Shown: positions 51,538-62,200, counted from the first letter of the stretch. The stretch: DNA of 64,000 bases from Lactobacillus paragasseri (GCF_003584685.1 NZ_AP018549.1:1612001-1676000), one strand, 5' to 3'. Translations and numbers: made by a program. The notes: generated by a model from the letters alone, not told the origin.

Positions 51538-52275
51538 TTAATATTCTGAAGCGCCAGAATTGGTATCAGGTTTTGCTTCTTTCTTTTCTTCTACATGCTC
51601 TTCATGTTTAGAAGCGCCTGTTGCAGTATCAATGGTATCTCTCTTATAAGTTGCACCAGTTGTAGCATCGGGATCATCAACAAGTTTTTGTCCAGTAGTT
51701 TCACAGAAATATTTTACAAACGGATATATATCTTGTACCCATTCATAAGTACCAACATAGTTACCCTCTTCGTCTTCAATTCGCTTATAATCATGTAAAA
51801 TCAACTTATGACGATTACCATTTGGAACAGGCATTTTAACTTCATCATGTCCACCGACTTTATTTCTTAAAGCATAGATAACTTTCTTTGCTTCAGGAAT
51901 AACGTTACGAATATCAGGGTGAACAGCACCCATAGTATCACCAACTTGATCTGGTGTACGACCAGCAAGCATCTTTTTATCTGGATCAGTTGGCTTGTTA
52001 TACCACAAGAATTGGTTGTTATCATCTACATAAGTTAATTCACCAAATGCACGACGAAGCATCCAGTTAATTTGGTTAACTGTAAGAAGTCCAGCATCAA
52101 GCTTTACGTAGTCGTCACCTTCAGCAGCATTTACTTTCTTGGCTGCCTTATCCAACCAGTCAGGATCATTTTTATCTACACCTTCAACAGTATAGCGTGA
52201 CTTTCCGGTTGCATCGAAATCTTCTTTAAGATAATCTTCTTCTTTTAAATCTTTTAGCCACTTAGGTTCTGCCAT
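51538..52275 (-). CDS. PAS-domain protein (DUF438-like PAS), larger paralogue
   Basis: The 245-residue soluble protein has an acidic N-terminus (about 1-50). A PAS domain follows (about 75-195, with ELTYVDDNNQFLWYNKP, GRTPDQVGDTMGAVHP and KLILHDYKRIEDEEGNYVGTYEWVQDIYP), then a conserved ETTGQKLVDDP segment and an acidic tail ending SGASEY. The protein encoded at 37080-37616 is a shorter relative with the same segments and end. There is no DNA-binding or enzymatic output domain. AGGTGAAG precedes the ATG. The function is unknown. It is divergent from the cysteine-leader/transporter unit. Confidence 0.7.
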   Translation of the reverse strand: MAEPKWLKDLKEEDYLKEDFDATGKSRYTVEGVDKNDPDWLDKAAKKVNAAEGDDYVKLDAGLLTVNQINWMLRRAFGELTYVDDNNQFLWYNKPTDPDKKMLAGRTPDQVGDTMGAVHPDIRNVIPEAKKVIYALRNKVGGHDEVKMPVPNGNRHKLILHDYKRIEDEEGNYVGTYEWVQDIYPFVKYFCETTGQKLVDDPDATTGATYKRDTIDTATGASKHEEHVEEKKEAKPDTNSGASEY

Positions 52276-52420
52276 TTTACTTCACCTCATAAAAACATTG
52301 TTACTTATCTTGATTATACCTACTAGCGAAAGGGCTTGCAACGTCTATATACAATATTTTATATACGAACTTGGCATAATATATATTTATGGAATATTAC
52401 TTTCTTTTTAAAATTAACTG

Positions 52421-52449
52421 TTGACTAAAAGTAAGTTATAAGATATCAT
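52421..52449 (+). promoter_or_regulatory. Promoter of the cysteine-leader/transporter unit
   Basis: TTGACT -35 (52421-52426), a 17-base spacer and TATCAT -10 (52444-52449). Transcription would begin near 52456, about 27 bases before the leader-peptide ATG. Confidence 0.7.
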
Positions 52450-52482
52450 AACTTGTGAAAAGTAAGAAAGGAGCTAATGATT

Positions 52483-52587
52483 ATGTTTAATGTACGTCAA
52501 GCAAATTCTTGTTGTTGTAATTGTCAAAAAAATTGGCAATTATTTGGCGTACAGTCATTAGTTCACTTCAGGAATTTCTCTAGTTAG
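52483..52587 (+). CDS. Cysteine-rich leader peptide (34 residues)
   Basis: This short frame was too small for standard calling. AAAGGAG (52467-52473) lies 9 bases before the ATG. Residues 9-14 read S-C-C-C-N-C, using TGT TGT TGT AAT TGT (52510-52524). The frame ends with TAG at 52585. The RNA 5' of the cysteine codons (TGTACGTCAA, 52491-52500) can pair with TTGGCGTACA (52544-52553), so a ribosome stalled at the codons would break this stem. A terminator lies 38 bases after the stop and the next gene is a cystine-type transporter. The layout is that of a transcription attenuator sensing charged tRNA-Cys. Confidence 0.75.
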   Translation: MFNVRQANSCCCNCQKNWQLFGVQSLVHFRNFSS

Positions 52588-52625
52588 AAACTAGCTTTTC
52601 AAAGTTATAACTATGATTTTTCTCA

Positions 52626-52659
52626 AGAGCTGTTGGCACTAGGCCAATGGCTCTTTTTT
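52626..52659 (+). terminator. Intrinsic terminator of the attenuator
   Basis: AGAGCTGTTGGC (52626-52637), loop ACTAG, GCCAATGGCTCT (52643-52654): a 12-pair stem with two G-U pairs, followed by TTTTT. It lies between the leader peptide and the transporter start. Confidence 0.88.
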
Positions 52660-52686
52660 GTTTGCTTAGAATCGGGGTTGAATAAA

Positions 52687-54075
52687 GTGCAAACTACTCT
52701 CATTGTTTTAGTAGCCGTCGCTATTCTAGCTGGCATGGCTTACTTACATAAAAAGAATTGGGGATTTACCAAGCTAGTATTTCTCTCATTAGTCGTTGGA
52801 ATCGTCTTTGGAGTTTCTATTCAATTAATGTTTGGTGCCAAAAACGAGATTGTAAAAAATAGTATTGATTGGATTTCAATTGTTGGAGATGGGTATGTCT
52901 CCTTATTACAAATGTTGGTTATCCCACTAATCTTTGTTTCATTAGTTGGTGCCTTTACGCAATTAAAAATGACTACTAAAATCCGAAAAATTGCTACAAG
53001 TGTCTTAGCCATCTTGCTAGGAACTACTGCAGTTGCTTCATTCCTGGGCTTTAGTAGTGTTGCAATTTTTAATTTAGGCGGAGCTGGCTTTGCTAAGGGA
53101 ATGACTGCTTCTTCAACTGCTCTTAGTGCAATTAAGGACCATCAAGAACAATTGAAAGGCCTAACTTTACCGCAACAAATTACTTCGTTTTTCCCGCAAA
53201 ATATTTTTGCCGACTTTGCAGGAATGCGTTCAACTAGTACAATTGCAGTTGTAGTTTTCTCTATCTTTGTCGGAATTGCATTCTTACAAATTAAGAAAGA
53301 AAAAGCTGAAGTCGCTGCTACCTTTGCACGTGGTATTCAAGCATTACGTGCAGTTATCATGCGGATAGTTAAAATTGTACTCGAACTCACTCCATACGGA
53401 ATCTTTGCTCTAATTGCTAGAACTACTGCAACTAACAGTTTCGCAACAATGAGCAAATTATTGGTCTTCATCGTTGCCGCTTATGTTGCAATAATAGTTA
53501 TGTTTATTGTTCACGCTGTTTTACTTTTAATTAATGGAATTAATCCTATTACTTACTTTAAGAAGGCGTGGCCAGTTTTAGTTTTTGCCTTCACTTCCAG
53601 AACTAGTGGTGGTAGTTTGCCACTTAATGTTCGTACCCAACGTGAATCAATGGGCGTTAGCGACACAATTGCCGATTTCGCCGCTAGCTTTGGTTTAACT
53701 ATTGGTCAAAATGGATGTGCAGGTATTTACCCATCGATGGTTGCAGCAATTACTGCTCCCCTTGTTGGAGTTAATATTTTCTCATGGCAATTTGTCTTAA
53801 CCTTAGTTGTAATTGATGTTATTTCAAGTTTCGGCGTTGCCGGTGTTGGTGGCGGTGCAACATTTACTACTTTAATGGTACTTGGAGCACTTAACCTGCC
53901 AGTTACAGTACTTGGAGTTTTAATTGCTATTGACCCAATCGTTGACATGGCAAGAACTGCTCTTAATGTTAATGATTCGATGGTCGCTGGTGTAATTACT
54001 GCTAAGCGTACTGGTGAATTAGATTGGAATATCTTTAATAATCAAAAAGATGATGTAGATACTGAAATTGAATAA
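52687..54075 (+). CDS. Dicarboxylate/amino acid:cation symporter family, L-cystine transporter-like (TcyP type)
   Basis: This 462-residue membrane symporter has about eight helices and two re-entrant loops. TSRTSGGSLPLNVRTQ is the first hairpin-loop region. NGCAGIYPSMVAA and the later VGGGATFTTLMVLGALNLP / DPIVDMARTALNV are typical of TcyP/YdjN cystine transporters. I start at the GTG at 52687 behind GGGGT. The frame is open upstream to a TTG at 52633, but that lies inside the terminator stem and would lack a usable site. The cysteine-coded attenuator upstream supports a sulfur amino acid as substrate. A T-box unit for methionine genes follows. Confidence 0.85.
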   Translation: MQTTLIVLVAVAILAGMAYLHKKNWGFTKLVFLSLVVGIVFGVSIQLMFGAKNEIVKNSIDWISIVGDGYVSLLQMLVIPLIFVSLVGAFTQLKMTTKIRKIATSVLAILLGTTAVASFLGFSSVAIFNLGGAGFAKGMTASSTALSAIKDHQEQLKGLTLPQQITSFFPQNIFADFAGMRSTSTIAVVVFSIFVGIAFLQIKKEKAEVAATFARGIQALRAVIMRIVKIVLELTPYGIFALIARTTATNSFATMSKLLVFIVAAYVAIIVMFIVHAVLLLINGINPITYFKKAWPVLVFAFTSRTSGGSLPLNVRTQRESMGVSDTIADFAASFGLTIGQNGCAGIYPSMVAAITAPLVGVNIFSWQFVLTLVVIDVISSFGVAGVGGGATFTTLMVLGALNLPVTVLGVLIAIDPIVDMARTALNVNDSMVAGVITAKRTGELDWNIFNNQKDDVDTEIE

Positions 54076-54090
54076 TTTTTATAAATATTC

Positions 54091-54119
54091 TTGACATTAT
54101 TATTTAGTCATTGTAGTAT
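54091..54119 (+). promoter_or_regulatory. Promoter of the T-box-controlled methionine operon
   Basis: TTGACA -35 (54091-54096), a 17-base spacer and TAGTAT -10 (54114-54119), directly before the T-box leader. Confidence 0.75.
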
Positions 54120-54134
54120 TATGACAACAAAATT

Positions 54135-54420
54135 AATTAAAGCTTAGAAAAGATGAGTAAGTACTTAATGCATCTCACAGAGAGTCGGAACAGGTGTAAG
54201 CCGATGTTGCTAGAGTGAAGAAGATGGTCTTGGAGCTAAATTAAAATGCGAGCTATTTAAAGTAAGCAATTTACGATTGACGTACGTTATCACGTCTGAG
54301 TCTTCCATATTTTGGAGTACTTATTAAGGAACTGATTGTGAAATCGGTTTGAATATAGGGTGGTAACACGGTATTAAGCGTCCCTAGTGTAGTGTAATAG
54401 CTATACTAAGGACGCTTTTT
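54135..54420 (+). promoter_or_regulatory. T-box leader, probably methionine-specific
   Basis: The leader has a stem-I AGAGAG-type element near 54180, a candidate specifier loop GAAGATGGTC with ATG (about 54221-54230), the T-box GGGTGGTAACACGG (54358-54371) and a terminator hairpin AAGCGTCC ... GGACGCTTTTT (about 54375-54419). The Met specifier is a reading by position and agrees with the MetE-like gene downstream. Uncharged tRNA-Met would favour read-through. Confidence 0.85.
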
Positions 54421-54457
54421 CTTTTGCCGATTTTTTTTTGTCAAAGGAGGGATCATT

Positions 54458-54559
54458 ATGAAAAATAAGAATATTATTTTTAACGAACGGGTATTTAATC
54501 GAATGTGCTACTTAAATATGATCCTCTGGTTAGTGGATCCTCAAAAAACATTTAAGTGA
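54458..54559 (+). CDS. Small ORF (33 residues) between the T-box and the metE-like gene
   Basis: An excellent AAGGAGG (54444-54450) lies 7 bases before the ATG, and the frame ends with TGA at 54557. The peptide is hydrophobic in its middle (FNRMCYLNMILWLV) with lysines at both ends. It contains three Met codons and one Cys codon. The mRNA can fold CTTAAAT (54510-54516) with ATTTAAG (54550-54556) and GATCC with GGATC inside. It may be a real small membrane-type peptide or a second translated leader. I recognise no homologue. Confidence 0.5.
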   Translation: MKNKNIIFNERVFNRMCYLNMILWLVDPQKTFK

Positions 54560-54591
54560 AAAAATTAGTTAAAATTAAGAGGTAGATTACT

Positions 54592-55686
54592 ATGACAGAA
54601 TTAGCACATTTCGACATTGTTGGTAGTTTTTTAAGACCGGAAGAATTAAAACAGGCTAGAGATAAATTTAATCACGGAGATATTTCGCAAGCTGAACTAA
54701 CCCAAGTAGAAAACCAAGAAATTGAAAAGTTAATTCATACAGAAGAAAACTTAGGCTTAAAGGCTGTAACTGATGGCGAATTTCGTCGCAGTTGGTGGCA
54801 TCTTGATTTTTTATGGGGTTTAACTGGCGTTAAAAAATATGATTATCACGAAAGCTACAAGTTCCATGGCGCTAAAACTAGAACAGATAATGCAGAATTA
54901 GCTGGCAAAGTAGCTTATAATCCCGAGCATCCATTCTTTAAAGCGTTTGAGTTTGTTAAAGAGCATACTAATGTGACTCCTAAACAAACTATCCCATCCC
55001 CTACACTGCTTTTTAGAGATAACCGATCAGATAATTGGCCTAATTTTTATAATAATAAACGAGCTTATCTTGATGATCTGGCTAAAGCGTACCATGAAAC
55101 AATCAAGCATTTTTACGACTTAGGTTGTCGCTATCTTCAAATTGATGACACAACTTGGGCTTTTTTAATCAGTAAATTGAACGAATCCAAAAATGATCCC
55201 AAGGAACATGAAAAATATATTCAATTAGCGGAAGATTCAGTGTATGTAATTAATAAGTCACTAGAAAATCTACCAGATGATCTGATTGTTGCTACACATA
55301 TCTGTCGTGGTAATTTTAAATCTACATTTCTTTTTTCAGGCGGATATGAACCAATTGCTAAGTATTTGGCGCAATTAAATTATGATCGCTTTTTCTTAGA
55401 ATACGACAATGACCGTGCTGGAGATTTTGCTCCAATTAAAACAATCTGGAACAACCGGGATGATGTCACAATTGTTTTAGGATTAATTACATCAAAAGAT
55501 GGACTGTTAGAAAATCCTGCTGCAATTATTCAAAGAGTTAATGAAGCAGCTAAATTAGTTCCATTGTCTAACCTCGCGCTTAGTACGCAATGCGGCTTTG
55601 CCTCAACAGAAGAAGGTAATATTCTCAGCGAAGCTGATCAATGGAAAAAGATAAAATTAGTCGTTGATACTGCTAACAAAATTTGA
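54592..55686 (+). CDS. MetE-like (YxjG/YxjH-type) methyltransferase
   Basis: This 364-residue protein corresponds to the C-terminal catalytic half of cobalamin-independent methionine synthase. The zinc-site residues are present: His and Cys in ATHICRGN (about 235-242), Glu in FFLEYDND (about 265) and Cys in LSTQCGFAS (about 338). The homocysteine region lies near [13 protein letters not shown]. It probably forms methionine from homocysteine with an unidentified methyl donor, as the folate-binding half is absent. It stands second in the T-box unit, followed by luxS; the ribosome-binding site is AGAGG. Confidence 0.82.
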   Translation: MTELAHFDIVGSFLRPEELKQARDKFNHGDISQAELTQVENQEIEKLIHTEENLGLKAVTDGEFRRSWWHLDFLWGLTGVKKYDYHESYKFHGAKTRTDNAELAGKVAYNPEHPFFKAFEFVKEHTNVTPKQTIPSPTLLFRDNRSDNWPNFYNNKRAYLDDLAKAYHETIKHFYDLGCRYLQIDDTTWAFLISKLNESKNDPKEHEKYIQLAEDSVYVINKSLENLPDDLIVATHICRGNFKSTFLFSGGYEPIAKYLAQLNYDRFFLEYDNDRAGDFAPIKTIWNNRDDVTIVLGLITSKDGLLENPAAIIQRVNEAAKLVPLSNLALSTQCGFASTEEGNILSEADQWKKIKLVVDTANKI

Positions 55687-55721
55687 AAATAAAAGATATT
55701 TTTATAAGGAGGAAATTTATT

Positions 55722-56198
55722 ATGGGTAAAGTTGAAAGTTTTGAATTAGATCACACTAAAGTTAAGGCACCTTATGTTCGCCTAATTACTGTTGAAGAAG
55801 GTAAAAAAGGTGACAAGATTAGTAATTTTGATCTTCGCTTAGTTCAGCCAAATGAAAATGCCATCCCTACTGGAGGCTTACATACTATCGAGCACTTGTT
55901 AGCTGGATTATTGCGTGACCGTATTGACGGCTACATTGATTGTTCACCATTTGGTTGCCGAACGGGCTTTCATCTCTTAGTTTGGGGTACCCCATCAACT
56001 ACAGATGTTGCTAAGGCTCTTAAGGAAGCACTTGAAGAAATTCGCGATAATATTCAATGGGAGGATGTTCCTGGCACTACTATTGAATCTTGTGGGAATT
56101 ACCGCGACCATTCTCTATTTTCTGCTAAACAATGGTCAAGAGATATTTTAGAAAAGGGTATTTCTGATGATCCATTTGAAAGAAACGTTGTAGAATAA
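55722..56198 (+). CDS. luxS: S-ribosylhomocysteine lyase LuxS
   Basis: This 158-residue metalloenzyme splits S-ribosylhomocysteine into homocysteine and the AI-2 precursor DPD. Metal ligands are His54 and His58 (HTIEH, with catalytic Glu57) and Cys124 (SCGNYRDH). The catalytic cysteine is Cys79 in FGCRTGFH. The start at 55722 follows AAGGAGG; the frame is open 13 codons further up without a site. It is in one operon with the MetE-like gene, so homocysteine made by LuxS can be methylated by its neighbour. Confidence 0.96.
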   Translation: MGKVESFELDHTKVKAPYVRLITVEEGKKGDKISNFDLRLVQPNENAIPTGGLHTIEHLLAGLLRDRIDGYIDCSPFGCRTGFHLLVWGTPSTTDVAKALKEALEEIRDNIQWEDVPGTTIESCGNYRDHSLFSAKQWSRDILEKGISDDPFERNVVE

Positions 56199-56219
56199 TT
56201 ATTTTTGAAAAATAGGACA

Positions 56220-56268
56220 AAAAAGATGCATATTACTGCTTCAAACAGTAAAAATGCATCTTTTTTCG
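56220..56268. terminator. Rho-independent terminator after luxS
   Basis: AAAAAAGATGCAT(ATTACTG) ... (CAGTAAA)AATGCATCTTTTTT lies between luxS and the convergent adhesin gene and is usable on both strands. Confidence 0.88.
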
Positions 56269-56282
56269 TATTTATTTAATTT

Positions 56283-59200
56283 TTATCTTTTTCTTCTCTT
56301 CCTTTCTTTACCACCAATTAGTCCAATTATTGCTCCGACAGAAGCTAATGCTAATCCTGCTAATGATAAATCTGTCTTTTGACTACCAGTTTGCGGTAGT
56401 GTTGTTCTAGCACGATTAATCTGCTTAGCTGATGTGACATTTCTTGAAGTTCCAACTGCATAAGTTGTATGAGTTAAGCTTGTAGAAGTGTTTGAAGCTT
56501 TAATATTCTTGGACTTGTTTAACTTATTAATTTGCGCAACAGTCTTAGATGATTCTGTTTCATTCGATTGATTTGGCTTGTTAGGTATTGTTTGTTCTTC
56601 CGGCTTTGTTGGTTCACTCGGTTGTGCTGGCTTACCTGGTGTTGTCGGTTCTTCTGGCTTCGTTGGTTCACTCGGTTGTGCTGGCTTACCTGGTGTTGTC
56701 GGTTCTTCCGGCTTCGTTGGTTCACCCGGTTGTACTGGCTTACCTGGTGTTGTCGGTTCTTCCGGCTTTGTTGGCTTACTTGGTTGTGTTGGCTTGTCCG
56801 GTGTTGTCGGTTCTACAGGTTTAGCTTTATAAATTACTGTACGTTCAATATCCTTCGAATCTTTTGAAACAACCATAGAATTAATCTTTCCTTGATCTGG
56901 TGTGTAACCTGGAATTTCTGGAGAGAACACTTCATTAAATACCTGTGGACCGCTCCAACTGCTCTTTTCTTTACCAGTTACTAAGTCTTTGCTCCCAGTC
57001 TTAGTGAATATTACTTGCTTTTGAACATCATCATGAGCTTTTGCGCCATCTTCATATAAATAGTGAACTATTTCAGTTACTGCCTTTGTATCCTTAACTG
57101 GTACAGTCTTGTGAGTAAAGTGAGCAATAAATACTTGATCTTCATTCTTATCCGTATCAAATCTGCCATAATTTACATTATCTAAACTATCACCATTCAA
57201 CTTATCAGATTTATTTGCTGGATCATTGCTGCTATCAACCTCAATAAAACTATAGTTTGATAAATTATATGGAACATTGAAACTGATATTTTCATTGCTC
57301 TTACCTAGAGTATTAATATCTGGCGCTAATTCAATAAATTTATGATCAGTATCATCGTAGAATCTCAATTTAGCTTTTTGTTCATCAGCTTTGTACGTTA
57401 CTGTTCTATCAATATCAGAGTCAGTTGGTTTTACCTTTATTTCAGGAACAGCATCAACATTAGGTATATATCCCACTATTTCTGGAGATTGAACCTTATC
57501 AAAACTATCCTTTTTAGTCGTCCAATCGTTCCACATATCTTCATTAGTTACTTCATCACGTTCTCCATCACGAGTGAAAACTACTGGAGTACCAATTACA
57601 TCAGGTCTTGCAGTCTTGCCATCTTCATAAACGTAATGAATCGTTTCATTAATCGTCTTTGTATCACTAATCGAAGACAGATGATGGATCAAGTGTACAT
57701 TGTAAACTTGGTCTACCTTATCATCGTGATCAAAGATCAATTCACTTCCATTTGTTTCATCAGAAACTAAATCATAATGTTGCTTTTCATAATTAGCAAT
57801 TGAATCACCAGTTGTATAGCCTGACTTTTCATCAGATTTACCATTAAGCTCCTTGGTAGCTAAAGTCTTACCTGTTGTATCATCGACATAGTTTACTGTG
57901 ATCTTTTGCGGATTTGCCTTATAAGTCACTATCCTAACAATATCTTTTGAATCATGTGAAACTGTGACAGAATCGATCTTTTCTTGATCTGGTGTATAGC
58001 CTGCAATTTCTGGAGAAACTACTTCTTCAAATTCTTTTGATTTACTCCAATTGCTCTTTTCTTCACCTGTTACTAAATCCTTAGTTCCTGTCTTAGTGAA
58101 TGTTACTTCTTTTTGTACATCGTCATGAGCTTTTGTACCATCTTCATAAACATAATGAACTGTTTCAGTTACTGTCTTCGTATCCTTAACTGGTGCGGTC
58201 TTGTGAGTAAAGTGAGCTATAAAAATTTGATCAGTATTTTTATCCTTATCAAAATTACCATAGTTTACTTTATCTAAAGTATCTCCATTTAATTTGTTAG
58301 ATTTATCCGCTGGATCATTACTACTATCAACTTCGATGAAACTGTAATTTGAAAAGTCATAAGGAACATTGAAACTAATATTTCCATTGCTCTGGCCAGT
58401 TGTATTAATATCAGGTGCTAACTCGATAAATTTATGATCAGTATCATCGTAAAATCTCAATTTAGCTTTTTGTTCATCAGCTTTGTACGTTACTGTTCTA
58501 TCAATATCAGAGTCAGTTGGTTCTACCTTTATTTCAGGAACAGTATCAATATCAGGTGTATATCCAGCTACTTCTGGTGATTTTACTGCATCAAAGCTAT
58601 CTTTTTCAGATTTCCAATCGTTCCAGTGTTCCTTATTAGTTACTTCATCACGTTCTCCATCATGAGTGAAGATTACGGGTGTACCAACTACATCAGGACT
58701 TGCAGTTTTGCCATCTTCATAAATATAATGAATAGTTTCGTTAATCGTCTTCGTATCATTAATTGGCGTCATATGATGAGTCAAATGAACGTTGTAAACC
58801 TGGTCCACGTCGTCATCGTGATCAAAGAGCAATTCATTTCCATTTGTATCGTCAGAAACTAAATCATAATGTTGCTTTTCATACTCTGCAATTGAATCTT
58901 TAGTCGTATAGTCTGATTTTTCATCGGATTTACCATTAAGCTCTTTAGTAGATAAAGTCTTACCTGTCGTATCGTCAATATAGTTGACTATGATCTTTTG
59001 ATTGTCAGGACTGTAGGTCACAACATAGTTATAATTATGAGTCTTTTCATTTCCAAAATCACTATCAACTGGAACTGGAGCAGTAATTTCTTTCTTGTCA
59101 GCAGTATACCCATTAATTAATGGTGAAGTCACAGTTTCAAAATTAGTATCTTTTTGATTAATGACTGGTTTCCATGCACTCCACTCACTATCATTATTTG

Positions 59201-62200
59201 TCACTAAATCATGAGTTTTTGTACGTGAATATTTAATTGTACGGTCATAATCATTTGCAACTTTAGAACCATCTTTATATTGATACTTAATATTTTCATG
59301 TAGAGTAGCGTGTTGAACAGTAGTGGTTGTAGCATGTTTTAAATATACATAAACATCCTTATTTGGTGCAGAAATTATACCACTTGTTGCTGCATTAGGA
59401 ACATCTGCTGCCAAAATATAATTATTCTGTGCATAATCCCAAAGCTCGTTACTGTAACTATCACCATAATTTTTATCGGTTAAATTCTGGGCAGTATCAG
59501 AAATCTCTGTACCATCGCTTGGATTGAAATCTTTAGTCTTAGCAGAACCATTTACGTCAATGTAGTGAACAGTTACTTTACCTTTCTTATAGGTAGCATA
59601 AATAGTAAATAACTTAGATTCAGTATCACTAAAGTTACCGTTAATTTTATCTGTTACTTTTAATTTTTTATTATCTGTTGGTTCTAGAACAAAATCATAG
59701 TTTTTATACTTAGGATTTTTCTTCAAAGTATCAATAATACTTTGATACTTTTGTTCAAGTGTTTCTAAACTATGTCCAGTTGGATCTGCAAAACTAGTGG
59801 CAATATCTTCATCCTGTCCACCTATTCCTAATTCAGTTAAGCCAACTAATTCTTTTTCAACCGTGCCATTATCATTTTCTAAGAGAACCTGATAATTTGC
59901 TGGATATTGCGCCTGCTTTTTGAGGAAAACATAGTAGTTTAAAGTTGCCCATAGATAGCCGCTATATCTCATTCCGGCATCATTACTATCATATGATCCA
60001 TTTCCTTGATCGCTATCAAAGATATTAAATTGTTGCTTACCACGGGTTTGTTTATCACGTTGAACAACAACATATCCTTCTTTAGCCAATTTTGAAACAA
60101 TTTCATTATCTTTATTGGTATTATCATAGCTTTGATCAACATTAGCAATATTAAATATTGATGGAGGATTGCCCTGGTTATCTAATTCCAGTTCATTCCC
60201 CATATAAGCTCCATACTTACTTGTTGATGGATTTAGCTTATAAGTAATTCCTTGATTTTCCGGATTTAAATGATCTACTCCCGTAACATCTACGTAGTGA
60301 ATTTGTACCTTAGCTACACTACCATCTTCTGACAACGGAGTCGGAGCATAATGTAAGTGTAGAATTTGAGGACTAGGATCTTGCATTTTACTAGAATCGT
60401 AGTCAGTATTATCAAAGGTCCATATTTCATCCGCGGGTATATCTACATAGCTGACTCCTGATTCATCGTCTTTTACTTTCCAATCTTCACTACCAGAAAT
60501 TTTAATTTTATAAGGAGTTGTATCTGAAGTATAACTTTCTGGCATCAAGTAGCACTTTTTACCACTATTTGATGGACCACTTGTTAAATAGTTCAAGATA
60601 GGTAATAAGCCATTATCACTAGAATATGACACATTACCAGCTTGGCTTAGATCAAAATTTTTGGTTAATTCTACATTAAACTTAATTTGATGTTTTTTAC
60701 CTTGAGAATCTTTATATTCATATATTGCTTCATCAATATAGTAACCGGTCCGTTGATAAACCATTAGTCCACTTAAATACGGATTAGAATCATCTGAAGG
60801 TATACCTGGATTATGTTTGATCAGATTACCATTTGCATCATAATCATACTGTCCTTGACTATAATTAGTTGCAGACCCCTGATTATATAAGGAGTTATAC
60901 CTTGCTCCACCAGATTCATTATACGGGATCACTTCACTCCCCTTATTTCCCTGTATCTTAAAGTAATCTGTTCCAGATTTATCTGCATCTTGAGTAGTTT
61001 CAGGCAATGCAAATTGCTTAGTTATCGGATCTCTTCTATATGGATCATTGTCACTAATTATATAAAAGTTTTGTTTTTCTTGTTGCACGGGCGTATAAAC
61101 TACAAAGAAATTCTGAGTATAATCTGATACGACATTACCATCAGCACTTGAATCATATTGGTTATTAGCCTTCAAGGCATCTGCTAAACTATCATAAGCA
61201 GGAAAGCTATTTTGTGTCGCATAATTTATTAGCCAAGATTGATTAATAGCATGAACTGCATCCTCACCATTTATTACCGAACCAATTGCACTGGCTGCTA
61301 AAGAAGCCAAACTACTACCATCTTCAGCGTAATAAATCTTATAAGTATAGCCATCACGCTGTAGTTGTTTATCAGTATATTTGAAAGTGATTTTGTCTTT
61401 ATCATTTCCAATAGAAGAATCTAATAGCTGATTTGTTTTTCCAAGCGCTTGTCCAATCAATACTAAGTTAGCATGGTTACTTCCATACTGAATCAAAATA
61501 TTTTGATCGAATTCAATTATATTATCATCTACTTTTGCAGCACTTAATTCTTTAATATTATATGGATCATTAATATTATATGCTTTTCCTTTAGTATCAA
61601 ATTTACCTGTACCTATTCCTCTAACACGTACATATGAGCCTATTAAACTTCCAGAAACTTTAGGTATAACGTGTTCTTGATTTTGACTATAACTAACAGT
61701 AGCGTTGGCAGACTGATAAATTAGCCCATTAATTTCATCTGGGAAACTATATTCTTTTAAATCTAAGCTCGATGTCTTACTTGAAAAATCGGCAATACTA
61801 ATTATTCTGCCAGTTAAAGGATTATATAATCCAGAGACTTCTATAGGATCTAGTTTTTTATTGTAATCTGGTTTTAAAGCTACACCAGGTTTATCAATAT
61901 TTTCAAATTTAACATTTCTTTTAACAATTATTTTTTTAGTAAAACTATTAGCTTTAATCAAGTTATAAACGACGGTATCGCCATCAAAGTAATACATTGA
62001 TGTCTTACCAAATTCAGCAGTTCCATTTTTCATTCCATTAGGATATTTAGTATCAGAGTTTTCAATCTTAGCGCCAGATTCAACATCTAATACATAACCA
62101 TTAGGAATGGCGTCAAGTACAGCTTTAGGAATTAGGGAATAATCCTTATTGTTAACAGCATTATCATAGTCACTATTTTTAGTTGCCTTAATAAAGTCAG

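Larger units (their letters stand above)
52456..52660 (+). promoter_or_regulatory. Putative cysteine-responsive attenuator leader
   Basis: The region holds, in order, the leader peptide, a small hairpin at its stop codon (CTAGTT/AACTAG, 52580-52594), and a candidate antiterminator arm TAGCTTTT (52592-52599). That arm can pair with AAGAGCTG (52625-52632), the 5' arm of the terminator. A second option pairs ATTGGC (52532-52537) with the 3' arm GCCAAT (52643-52648). The exact switching fold cannot be settled by eye. Confidence 0.65.

Noticed and set aside
52633-52686. Extended start (TTG at 52633) for the transporter.
   Set aside because: It lies within the terminator stem and has no ribosome-binding site; the GTG at 52687 with GGGGT upstream fits better.
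56590-56815. Regular direct repeats that could look like a CRISPR array.
   Set aside because: The unit is in frame, the whole unit repeats without unique spacers, and it encodes the wall-spanning part of an LPQTG protein. The same applies to 43668-43812 and to 15090-16400.
56519-56867. Overlapping open frames on both strands rich in Leu, Cys, Trp or Gly.
   Set aside because: These are shadows of the 60-base Pro/Thr/Lys/Glu repeats of the adhesin; the repeat keeps several frames open.
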